From positions 1 to 24,980 of the forward strand of contig JAUMTV010000046.1 in assembly GCA_030531025.1 (NCBI GenBank): a stretch of 24,980 nucleotides of DNA, written 5' to 3'. Source of the stretch: Turicibacter sp. Its GTDB lineage: Bacteria; Bacillota; Bacilli; MOL361; Turicibacteraceae. Made by a program: the position numbers and the translations under genes. Below the pieces are notes generated by a model. That model saw only the letters and a list, made by a program, of their open reading frames with translations. It was not told where the DNA came from and did not search any database. This document shows positions 13,810 through 22,575 of this stretch, piece after piece; the first letter of the stretch is position 1; every line of letters begins with the position of its first letter.

Positions 13810-16050
13810 GTGGGAAGAACCATTTTTGACTACTTAGAAAGCAACTACAAGGATTTATTTAGTCTTGCAAATGATATAAATGAAAAATTGTTTATTTCAC
13901 CTTATGAATCAGTAGCTAAATCGAGAGTTTATATAGAAAAATTAACAGAAAAGATTGCAATACTAGAAAAAATGGATGAATTAAATTCACTGTCGTTATT
14001 TGAAAGGCTAAAGCAGCTTAAGAGAGAAGAGGTAATAACACAGGAGATAGGTGAGTATTTTCAATTAGTTAGAACTTCAGGAAATCAAGCTGTTCATGAT
14101 ATTGTGGAGGGAGAGCTAATAACTGCATTACAGTTCCATAAGATTATTTATAAAATTACAGCTTGGTTTATAGAGACATATATTGATTATAATTTTACTT
14201 CGCCTATCTATAAAACGCCTACCCCTCCCTCATATATTGAGAAGGGTAAAGATACCGTTCCTATAAAAGTTAATAAAGACGTTGAGTCAATTCAAAATCG
14301 AAAAAGTGAGTGTCTTATAGAGGAGCTCGCTAAGCTTAAGGAATCTTCAAAAGAAGCTGTAGAAGGATTGAATGAATTCACTGAATTTAAACAATATATG
14401 CACGTCGATAGAAATGCCCAAAGAGAGTTAGAAGACATTATATTAGAAGCTAGTAAGCAATCAAATGCTCAATTAGTATTAGTTTGTGGTAGTGTTGGAG
14501 ATGGAAAATCACATATTATTTCATACTTTAAAAATAAGTATCCCGATATAATAAGAAACTTTATTTTGCATAATGATGCAACTGAAAGTTTAGAGCCTAA
14601 TAAAACTTCAATGGATACATTAAATGATCTATTGGAGGATTTTACAGATGAAAAAATTAGATTGAGTAATAAGAAACTAATCTTGGCTATAAACTTAGGA
14701 ACACTAAATAACTTTATAGATTCCAATTATGGTGACCGCTTTACTATATTGAAAAAATTTGTAGCGGATAAAAAGATTTTAGAAAGATCTATCACAGATA
14801 ATAGATTTGATATGAAAAGTAATATCCAATTTGTTAACTTCAGTGATTTTAACTTATATACATTAAAGGATGAAAGAATAGAATCTGAATATATAAAAAC
14901 ATTAATCAAGAGGGTCACCGATAAATCGGAGATAAATATCTTCTATAAATCTTATAACAATAACTGTATGAATTGTAATAATAAAGATATTTGTCCAATC
15001 AAATTAAACTATGAACTCATAAGTGAAGAAAAAGTACAAGATGCAATAGTTAATTTACTTGTTCAATGTATCATAAAAAATAAAATTATTATATCTACTC
15101 GAGCACTACTTAATTTTATGTATGACATCTTAATACCTAGAACCTATATAGATATTCATTCTCCAACATTTAAGAGTCATATAGGTAAACTCAAAAATGA
15201 AGATTATATTAATTCATTAACACCAAATATAATATTTGATCATTCAGAATTGTCTTTTATTTTTAAAGCTTTAAATATATTGGATCCATTAAATGTTAGA
15301 AATAAAGAAGTTGATGATTTTATAATTAAGTTCCATAATTCAACAAATGTAGTGGAATTTTTTGATAAGTATGTTGATTATCCGAAAGGATATATAAATA
15401 AATTATCTAATGTAAATAATGAAGAAAAATTAGATAAGAAAATAAAAAAAGAATTACTAAAATTATTTATTAGAAGTTATTACTTATGCGGTAGAGGAAA
15501 TATATTTGATCTTCAAGACAAAGTTTATGAAGATTTTATAAGATATGTATATTATTGGAATAAAGGGGAAAGGTCAAAGTTAAAAGAACTATATAATGAA
15601 ATAAAAGAGGGAATTATAAAATGGAATGGGGAAGCAGATAAAAATCATATTAATATTTTTATAGGAAAAAATCAGGTTAACTATAAAGTAAGTGAAGAAT
15701 TAGAGTTGAAACCTGATACTACTAACTTACCTTCAAATAATGAAAATAGATTAGAAAAATTTCTTACTACGATTGAAATTAAATATAAAAGTGATCGTTT
15801 AAGCGATTCTTGTAGTATTGATGTAGATTTTCCGTTATATGAGCTTTTAATTAGAGTAGGAAATGGCTATAGACCAAATAAAAAAGATAAAAATCACTTC
15901 ATAAAATTCATAGAGTTTATGAATAAAATTGAAATGGCAGGATCACAGAAAACACAACTGACATTTAGTGAAAAAAATAGGGAAGTAAATAAAAAATTTA
16001 GGTTAGAATATGATGATGAATTTGAAATTTATAAATTTATGGAGATTTAG
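13810..16050 (+). CDS. dptF: PT-dependent restriction protein DptF, with N-terminal DUF4145-like domain
   Basis: DptF is the P-loop ATPase of the DptFGH complex that attacks DNA without phosphorothioate marks. The 746-aa protein has Walker A GSVGDGKSH at 227-235, a probable Walker B at LILAINLG (290-297), and a Cys cluster C386, C389, C395 in NCMNCNNKDICP, a probable metal site found in this family. Residues 1-125 form a separate helical domain with the pattern of DUF4145 (for example YFQLVRTSGNQAVHD), a HEPN-like domain also seen at the start of type I HsdR subunits. It starts at GTG behind AGGAAAGGA. dptG begins two bases after its stop. Confidence 0.88.
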   Translation: MGRTIFDYLESNYKDLFSLANDINEKLFISPYESVAKSRVYIEKLTEKIAILEKMDELNSLSLFERLKQLKREEVITQEIGEYFQLVRTSGNQAVHDIVEGELITALQFHKIIYKITAWFIETYIDYNFTSPIYKTPTPPSYIEKGKDTVPIKVNKDVESIQNRKSECLIEELAKLKESSKEAVEGLNEFTEFKQYMHVDRNAQRELEDIILEASKQSNAQLVLVCGSVGDGKSHIISYFKNKYPDIIRNFILHNDATESLEPNKTSMDTLNDLLEDFTDEKIRLSNKKLILAINLGTLNNFIDSNYGDRFTILKKFVADKKILERSITDNRFDMKSNIQFVNFSDFNLYTLKDERIESEYIKTLIKRVTDKSEINIFYKSYNNNCMNCNNKDICPIKLNYELISEEKVQDAIVNLLVQCIIKNKIIISTRALLNFMYDILIPRTYIDIHSPTFKSHIGKLKNEDYINSLTPNIIFDHSELSFIFKALNILDPLNVRNKEVDDFIIKFHNSTNVVEFFDKYVDYPKGYINKLSNVNNEEKLDKKIKKELLKLFIRSYYLCGRGNIFDLQDKVYEDFIRYVYYWNKGERSKLKELYNEIKEGIIKWNGEADKNHINIFIGKNQVNYKVSEELELKPDTTNLPSNNENRLEKFLTTIEIKYKSDRLSDSCSIDVDFPLYELLIRVGNGYRPNKKDKNHFIKFIEFMNKIEMAGSQKTQLTFSEKNREVNKKFRLEYDDEFEIYKFMEI

Positions 16051-16052
16051 TT

Positions 16053-17441
16053 ATGGACAAATTAATGAATTATAATATTGATATAGAGGGGATTAAAGAT
16101 ACGTTCAAATTTACTGAAAAAGGGTTAACTCATAAACAAGGTGTTAAATATAAACTTTTACCATACGTAGCTAATGAAAAAACTCTAGTATCTGAATTCT
16201 CAGGAGTAGTAGGTGCATTTTCAAGACTGATTAGTGATAAAAAACTTAGCGGTAACTTTGAATTACAAATATTCTTGGAAGAGGTAGCTGATCAAATTGC
16301 AGAATATGAAGGTGATAACTCCAAAGAAGTTTTTAAGGATATAGTTAGAACTATTTTTATAGATAATGATAACTTAGTGGATTTTGATATTAAAACTATA
16401 AATTATATAGCCTCATCCTCATCAGATGAAAAGATAGCGACATTTTTATACTCAGTCCTATTTAATGAGGATATAAAAGAGGATGTAAAAAAACATTACG
16501 ATAGAGAAGTAGATAATATACTTTATAAACTTGTTTTGAATGCATTACCAAAATTAAAAAATGATAAAAGGTCGATTGGTGAATATAAATGTTACTTGCC
16601 TTTTGTAAGAGAACAATTTATAAAGGACTTTAAGTTCATTATATCTAAGGAAGATTTATATAAAGATTCATTAAAGAGATTTTTAGAATATTATTATATG
16701 TTTTATGTATCTCAACTTGTAATGAAACTTGATGAATTTGATAATGCGGATTTAACAAAACCTAATAAACTTTATTATACATTAGATTGGGAGCGTACCT
16801 CAAAAACAAGAACGTCTTATCAATTTGGTTGGGAAAAAATAAAGAATAATACAGTGTCATTATTTTCACACGCAGTAGTTTTAGAAATGTTAAATCATTG
16901 TAACATTGATGAACAATTAGGATATAAAGATTTAGCAGAATTATTTGAAAATCAAGATGAAAATATGTTAAGTCATGAATTAGAAGAATTAATAGAGCTT
17001 TATAAAAAACAATTATCTGATATTAAATGGGAAAATCTTAAGTACAGTGATATAGATAAAGGGGTTAAACCATTTGATTCAGTACATAAGTTATTCAGAG
17101 TGGTTAAGTATCAGTTTGAAAATTCGTCTAGTCGTAGCAGAGCTAATGATGCATATAGAAACTGGTTTGTCAGATTTGTTCAAAATAATTTTGCAAAAAG
17201 AAGGGGCCAGTTAGGATATAACTTAAATATCACCGAAGATGATATTATCTTATTCACAAAAATTTGTATTAATAATAATGAAAAAGTCAAGTTGAATACA
17301 TTATTTGAAGAGTTTGAAATGAGAGGTCTCTTCTTTGATAGAGATTCGAAAATGAAAATAATACAATTATATGAAAAGCTAAATTTATTAGAAAAGAAAT
17401 CAGATAGTGGGGATGCGCAGTATGTCAAATCAGTTCTATAG
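16053..17441 (+). CDS. dptG: PT-dependent restriction protein DptG
   Basis: This 462-aa protein fits DptG by position between dptF and dptH, by length, and by its mainly helical, charged sequence with blocks such as LDWERTSKTRTSYQFGWEKI. No nuclease or ATPase motif is visible. Family knowledge says DptG is needed for DptFGH restriction, though its biochemical role is unclear. The ATG follows GGAG with a proper gap. Its 3' end overlaps dptH, which points to coupled translation. Confidence 0.82.
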   Translation: MDKLMNYNIDIEGIKDTFKFTEKGLTHKQGVKYKLLPYVANEKTLVSEFSGVVGAFSRLISDKKLSGNFELQIFLEEVADQIAEYEGDNSKEVFKDIVRTIFIDNDNLVDFDIKTINYIASSSSDEKIATFLYSVLFNEDIKEDVKKHYDREVDNILYKLVLNALPKLKNDKRSIGEYKCYLPFVREQFIKDFKFIISKEDLYKDSLKRFLEYYYMFYVSQLVMKLDEFDNADLTKPNKLYYTLDWERTSKTRTSYQFGWEKIKNNTVSLFSHAVVLEMLNHCNIDEQLGYKDLAELFENQDENMLSHELEELIELYKKQLSDIKWENLKYSDIDKGVKPFDSVHKLFRVVKYQFENSSSRSRANDAYRNWFVRFVQNNFAKRRGQLGYNLNITEDDIILFTKICINNNEKVKLNTLFEEFEMRGLFFDRDSKMKIIQLYEKLNLLEKKSDSGDAQYVKSVL

Positions 17442-20400
17442 TTATTTATCAGATAAAATAATTGAATTTTTTAGACAGAATCCATTAATCCCTGGTTCAA
17501 AGTATAATATTCAATTTGAAACAGAGGATCAAGTAAGACAGTTGTACGAGGAACTACAAAATAATAGCCTGTATAGAGATTATGAATATACAGATGGAAA
17601 TGGAGAAGTAAAGTACAAGTCATATCAATTAGAATTTAATGGAGTATGTTTAATTGTATCATCAACAATGGATAATGTTCAGCCAGACTTCTTAACTAGA
17701 CTTAGAAATATGGTTGGAATGGAAGCGGGATATGAGAAAAAAGCTATATTATTTATTCATAATACAACACTTGATAGTATTATGGGTGGAACAGAATCAT
17801 TTAGTAAGGAAGGGATGCCCTTTCATATCGATTCTATTCAAAAAGATATAAAACTAAAATTGGCTTTGCAATCCTTCACAGAAGTTGATAAAGCAATTGT
17901 TGAGATGGATTTAGATCGTAAGAAAAAAGTTCTTTTTGCTGATAATCACTCGATCTTTGAATATGAGGATGTACTAGATATTTTAAACAAGGGATATATA
18001 TCAAAGGATCAATATAAGAATTTTGGGTTATTTTATGATGATAAGCTTAAAGAATATGAAGGAAAACAATTAAAAAATAGAATAAAGGATAATACATCGT
18101 ACTTTACTAAAGTTGATGAAATTCATAACTATGGAAATCCAGAAACACAATTAGAGAAATTCTTTGGTGAAAAAGGTGCTGCAAGATTAAAAGAAAAGGA
18201 TTGGATGGAAGTAGATTATAAATCTATAGATAAGTTTGTTGAAGATGCTAAGGGGAAAAAGCAGCTTGAGTATGTATCGTGTTGTCAAGAGTGGGATAAA
18301 GAAGAAGGAAACTCAAAATCAAAATCGAGAGTTAGAAATATTATAGTATTTAATGAAGATAGAAAAGAGGAGGTAGATTTAGAATTTACCTTTGATGATT
18401 ATTTAAAGAATGAATACATCTATAAGGTTGAAGGTGAGGCCATAGCTAAAACTTCAGGACGTAGGTTGAAAATTACAATTAAAGATATAGAAGGTAAATC
18501 AAACTTCTATAAAGTAATCTATAAAGTTGATAATCTTAAATTTGAATTTAAAATAGTAATGTTTAAATGTAATTCAAAGTATCTTGAGTCAATTAAATCT
18601 AAATATTCACTTGTAATTAAAAAGCAGTATAGCTATATATCAGTTAATACTAATGACTCCTCAATCGTATTTAATGAATTTGAAAGCAAAAATTCTACCT
18701 TTGAACTAGATTTAAATAATGAAGAGATAGAAGTAGTAGAAGATGAAAAATTGACAGTTAAAATAAGTGAAAACTTTGAATATGAAAATGATAGTGACTT
18801 AGTAAGATTTAATCTAAAGATAGGGGATGAACTAATTCCCATTGGAATTGTAGGAACAAATGAGAAAGTATCACCTATAGAAGGGTTTAAAGTCTGGAAA
18901 TTAAAAAGAGAAAAGAAAAGTGATTTTAGATTAATTGGTGAGAATAAATTACAACATGGAACTAAAGAGTATTTTACAAGGGATGAGTTTAGAAAAACAT
19001 TAGATATAGAGAAAAAACTTCTAGAGTTAGAAGGAATATGTTTTATTGAAACTAACGATGGAATTGAAGTAGTAGAGATAGATTTAGATTCTGAAGTAGA
19101 ACGAACATATAGAAATATAATAGATTATTTTAAATTAGCAAAAAAGCTTCCAAGTTTATCATATATAAATGATGATATAAGAAATTTATATAAAGCTTTT
19201 ATTAATGCGTATACAAAGGCACTGAATAGCATAGAAGAAGGTAGCTATCTTACTAAGAAGCAGAAAAATTTATTTAAAATAGGTACTATAAGAAGAAATA
19301 TTGAAGATAAAGAGCTTATATTCACTTCTTTACATCCATTAAATATTGCTTATCAACAGCACTTAAACAATAAAATTGGTGAAGAAATGATGGAAGATGA
19401 GGTATTAAAGAAGTTTACTTCGACTTATCTTTTACCTTATATTATCGATGAGGATGAGAAGCTATATATCCCAATGGAACAACAACATTCTCCTGAGTGG
19501 AAATACTATGTAGATGAAAAGCTTCCGAGATATAAAAGTTCACGAGATTTTGTTTCAAAATTAGTTAATGAGAAGCTCGAGGAATTTATAGGACACTTTA
19601 AATATATGTTTGAAATGGGGAATAACGCACCGATAAGAATAAATTTAATTAATACAGGTGATAGTAAAGAAATCCTACAAGGTATATTTAAGTATTATAT
19701 AAAGCACTTGAAAAGTAAAAATATAGATACAATATTGCCAATAGATTTATTTATATACTCTGATAAAAATATAACTAATGCTTTTGAAGAAGTTGCATTT
19801 AATGAGAACATCCAATCATTAAAAGAGATATATAAACTAGATTTATCAATAGACAGTATGTCTGAAGAAGATGTATTAAATTTATATCGAAAAAAAGTGC
19901 ATTTTTATTCTAAGAGCATGAGCGAGGGGATAGAGTATGCTCATATAACTTTTATTGAAATGAATAGCGATATTAAAAAGATAATTTCAAATATGGATGA
20001 TATTCCATCAGGTGTAATTTTAGATGGGACTATATCAGGTGTACCATCAGTCTTTTTAGGGGAGTCATATAGAACAGGATTTGGTATAAAATATACTAAT
20101 ACACAGAGTCAGCTTATGAATGTGGCTATAAAGTTAAATGCTTTAAATGCCGCCTTTTCTGGAGAGCCATTTAATAGCTATCAATGTAAGGCACTATCAA
20201 TTCCTAACAAAAGTAAAATAGTTTTAGATGATATTTATAACGCTAGCCATTGGGTCACTTTTATAGATCCTAAAGTTGATTTGAATTTCTTTAAGAATGA
20301 TCCATATGCAAAAGATTTGTTAATAATTCATTATAGTGATCAGTACACAACAGCAGGAGGTTACGATGCTATTACCGTAACTAGAAAATCAGGACCTTAC

Positions 20401-22560
20401 CAAAGAGTTATAGAAGAGTTTTTAGAAAGAAATGGAATAGAAAATGCAAATGATTATTCTCCAGCAATAATTAATATGTTTAATGCAATAAATGGAGATT
20501 GGCTACTGAGATTATTATCTAGTAAGTCATATTTTCCAAAAGAGAAAATAAGTATATTATCAGCCATAAAGCTAGGTCTAGCGCAGTTTAAAAATAATAA
20601 TATTATATGGATTCCTGTCTCATTGGAAGAAATATTACGTGTTTCAGGTGGTGCTGGATTAAAGCAAAGTGATGGATTCCTATCTGCTAAAAACTTGGGC
20701 TTTGAAGGTGGAGTAACTAGTGATGATCTACTTTTCATTGGTATTGAAGAGGTAAATGGTAGAATATTTATTCACTATTATCCAGTAGAGGTTAAAATAG
20801 GAATAAATGATCCTTCATATATATATAAAGGGATAGAGCAAGCTAAGACAACTAAATCAATATTTAACAAGTTATTGTTGCCTGATGAAAGTGGGGTTTT
20901 ATCTAACGCCCAAAAAGTATATAGAAACTTCTTAATGCAAATTATTATAACCAGCGCAGAAAAGTTAAATCTATATCGTGTCTGTGTAGATGAAAATTGG
21001 GAGAAAGTAATTGATTCTAATTTAAGAACTAAGTTGTTAAATGAAGAATATGAAATAAGCAATGCAATTGAAGCATCAATAGGAAAAGCATCAGTTATTT
21101 CATTTAAAAAAGGTGCAGTTCAAAATCATATTGGGATTCAAGATGATGTTATGCTTATAGAGATGTCAGAAACTGACGGAATTAATTTTATAACTAAAAG
21201 TACTAAGGAAATAAGTGAACATATAACTCAAATTAATATTTCAGGTACGAAAGTATCAGACAGAATCAGTATTACTACTGAGAATACTGAAGATAAATAT
21301 GCAATAAGTCATGATGAGGAAAAAGAAATTCATAGTGTAGAAGAGCCATTAAAGAAAGCAGAGCAAAAATTAGATATTCAAAAAGAGATTGTTAATGAAT
21401 CAAAAGATGAAGATAAAAATATGAAAATTTTATTTGGAATAAACCAAAAAAATAATAAAGAAATTATCTGGTATCCAAATGATACCGATAAACTACTTCA
21501 TACTAATACTGGTATAATTGGTACAATGGGAACTGGTAAAACGCAATTTACAAAATCTATGATTACCCAAATACATCGAGAATCAAAAAATAATCTAGAT
21601 GGAAAAAACGTAGGAATATTAATATTTGATTACAAAGGAGATTATAATAAATCAAAAACTGATTTTATCGATGCGACAAATGCAACTGTTCATGAATTAT
21701 ATCATCTACCATTTAATCCACTTTCAGTTATTAAGGCTGTTAATTCAAAGCCAATGTTGCCTCTTCATACGGCAAATAGCTTAAAGGTGACATTAGCAAA
21801 AGCATTTGGGTTAGGAATTAAACAAGAGACATTATTAAGAGATTTAATAATGGAAGCATATGAAAGTAAAGGAATTATAAAAAATAAACCGGATACATGG
21901 AGTAATCCTGCTCCAACATTAAAAGATGTGTATGATATATATGTTGCAAGAGATGATTTAAAAGAAGATAGCTTATATGCAGCGTTTAGCAATTTAATAG
22001 ATTTCGAAATATTCGAACCAGACTCATCAAATACTCAGAGTTTATTCGACTTGATTAATGGAGTAACAGTAATCGATTTATCAGGATATGACCCAGATAT
22101 TCAAAACTTAGTAGTTGCAATAACTCTAGATTTATTCTATTCACAGATGCAAGCATTTGGACATAGTAAAATAGATGGAAGTTTAAGACAACTTAATAAA
22201 ATGATCTTAGTTGATGAAGCCGATAACTTCTTAAGTAAGGATTTTGAAACATTAAAGAAAATCCTTAAAGAAGGTAGAGAATTTGGAGTAGGTACAATTC
22301 TTTCTACGCAATTACTTAGTCACTTCTCAACTGGTGAAAATAAATATTCTGATTATATTTTGACTTGGGTTGTTCATAATGTAGCAGAGTTAAATACAAA
22401 AGATGCTAAATATATCTTTAATGCTCAGTCAAAAACAGAACAAGAAATAATTTGTAATAGAATTAAAAGTTTAAATAAACATTATAGTTTAGTTAAAATG
22501 GGGGATAGTGACCGTCCAATATTCATGAAGGATAAAGCATTCTGGGAATTAATTAAATAA
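17422..22560 (+). CDS. dptH: PT-dependent restriction protein DptH (large FtsK/HerA-like ATPase)
   Basis: DptH is the giant motor subunit of the DptFGH complex. The protein is about 1712 aa. The C-terminal 350 residues hold an FtsK/HerA-type ATPase: Walker A GTMGTGKTQFTKSM near 1366-1380, and Walker B MILVDEADNFL near 1594, followed by GREFGVGTILSTQ, a sensor-like strand. The N-terminal 1300 residues have no motif I can name; two acidic stretches occur near 445-460 and 1290-1340. The ATG at 17422 has GGGG nine bases upstream and overlaps dptG by 20 bases; in-frame GTG 17407 and ATG 17413 are less well placed. Confidence 0.9.
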   Translation: MSNQFYSYLSDKIIEFFRQNPLIPGSKYNIQFETEDQVRQLYEELQNNSLYRDYEYTDGNGEVKYKSYQLEFNGVCLIVSSTMDNVQPDFLTRLRNMVGMEAGYEKKAILFIHNTTLDSIMGGTESFSKEGMPFHIDSIQKDIKLKLALQSFTEVDKAIVEMDLDRKKKVLFADNHSIFEYEDVLDILNKGYISKDQYKNFGLFYDDKLKEYEGKQLKNRIKDNTSYFTKVDEIHNYGNPETQLEKFFGEKGAARLKEKDWMEVDYKSIDKFVEDAKGKKQLEYVSCCQEWDKEEGNSKSKSRVRNIIVFNEDRKEEVDLEFTFDDYLKNEYIYKVEGEAIAKTSGRRLKITIKDIEGKSNFYKVIYKVDNLKFEFKIVMFKCNSKYLESIKSKYSLVIKKQYSYISVNTNDSSIVFNEFESKNSTFELDLNNEEIEVVEDEKLTVKISENFEYENDSDLVRFNLKIGDELIPIGIVGTNEKVSPIEGFKVWKLKREKKSDFRLIGENKLQHGTKEYFTRDEFRKTLDIEKKLLELEGICFIETNDGIEVVEIDLDSEVERTYRNIIDYFKLAKKLPSLSYINDDIRNLYKAFINAYTKALNSIEEGSYLTKKQKNLFKIGTIRRNIEDKELIFTSLHPLNIAYQQHLNNKIGEEMMEDEVLKKFTSTYLLPYIIDEDEKLYIPMEQQHSPEWKYYVDEKLPRYKSSRDFVSKLVNEKLEEFIGHFKYMFEMGNNAPIRINLINTGDSKEILQGIFKYYIKHLKSKNIDTILPIDLFIYSDKNITNAFEEVAFNENIQSLKEIYKLDLSIDSMSEEDVLNLYRKKVHFYSKSMSEGIEYAHITFIEMNSDIKKIISNMDDIPSGVILDGTISGVPSVFLGESYRTGFGIKYTNTQSQLMNVAIKLNALNAAFSGEPFNSYQCKALSIPNKSKIVLDDIYNASHWVTFIDPKVDLNFFKNDPYAKDLLIIHYSDQYTTAGGYDAITVTRKSGPYQRVIEEFLERNGIENANDYSPAIINMFNAINGDWLLRLLSSKSYFPKEKISILSAIKLGLAQFKNNNIIWIPVSLEEILRVSGGAGLKQSDGFLSAKNLGFEGGVTSDDLLFIGIEEVNGRIFIHYYPVEVKIGINDPSYIYKGIEQAKTTKSIFNKLLLPDESGVLSNAQKVYRNFLMQIIITSAEKLNLYRVCVDENWEKVIDSNLRTKLLNEEYEISNAIEASIGKASVISFKKGAVQNHIGIQDDVMLIEMSETDGINFITKSTKEISEHITQINISGTKVSDRISITTENTEDKYAISHDEEKEIHSVEEPLKKAEQKLDIQKEIVNESKDEDKNMKILFGINQKNNKEIIWYPNDTDKLLHTNTGIIGTMGTGKTQFTKSMITQIHRESKNNLDGKNVGILIFDYKGDYNKSKTDFIDATNATVHELYHLPFNPLSVIKAVNSKPMLPLHTANSLKVTLAKAFGLGIKQETLLRDLIMEAYESKGIIKNKPDTWSNPAPTLKDVYDIYVARDDLKEDSLYAAFSNLIDFEIFEPDSSNTQSLFDLINGVTVIDLSGYDPDIQNLVVAITLDLFYSQMQAFGHSKIDGSLRQLNKMILVDEADNFLSKDFETLKKILKEGREFGVGTILSTQLLSHFSTGENKYSDYILTWVVHNVAELNTKDAKYIFNAQSKTEQEIICNRIKSLNKHYSLVKMGDSDRPIFMKDKAFWELIK

Positions 22561-22575
22561 AGGGAGAATTGAATA

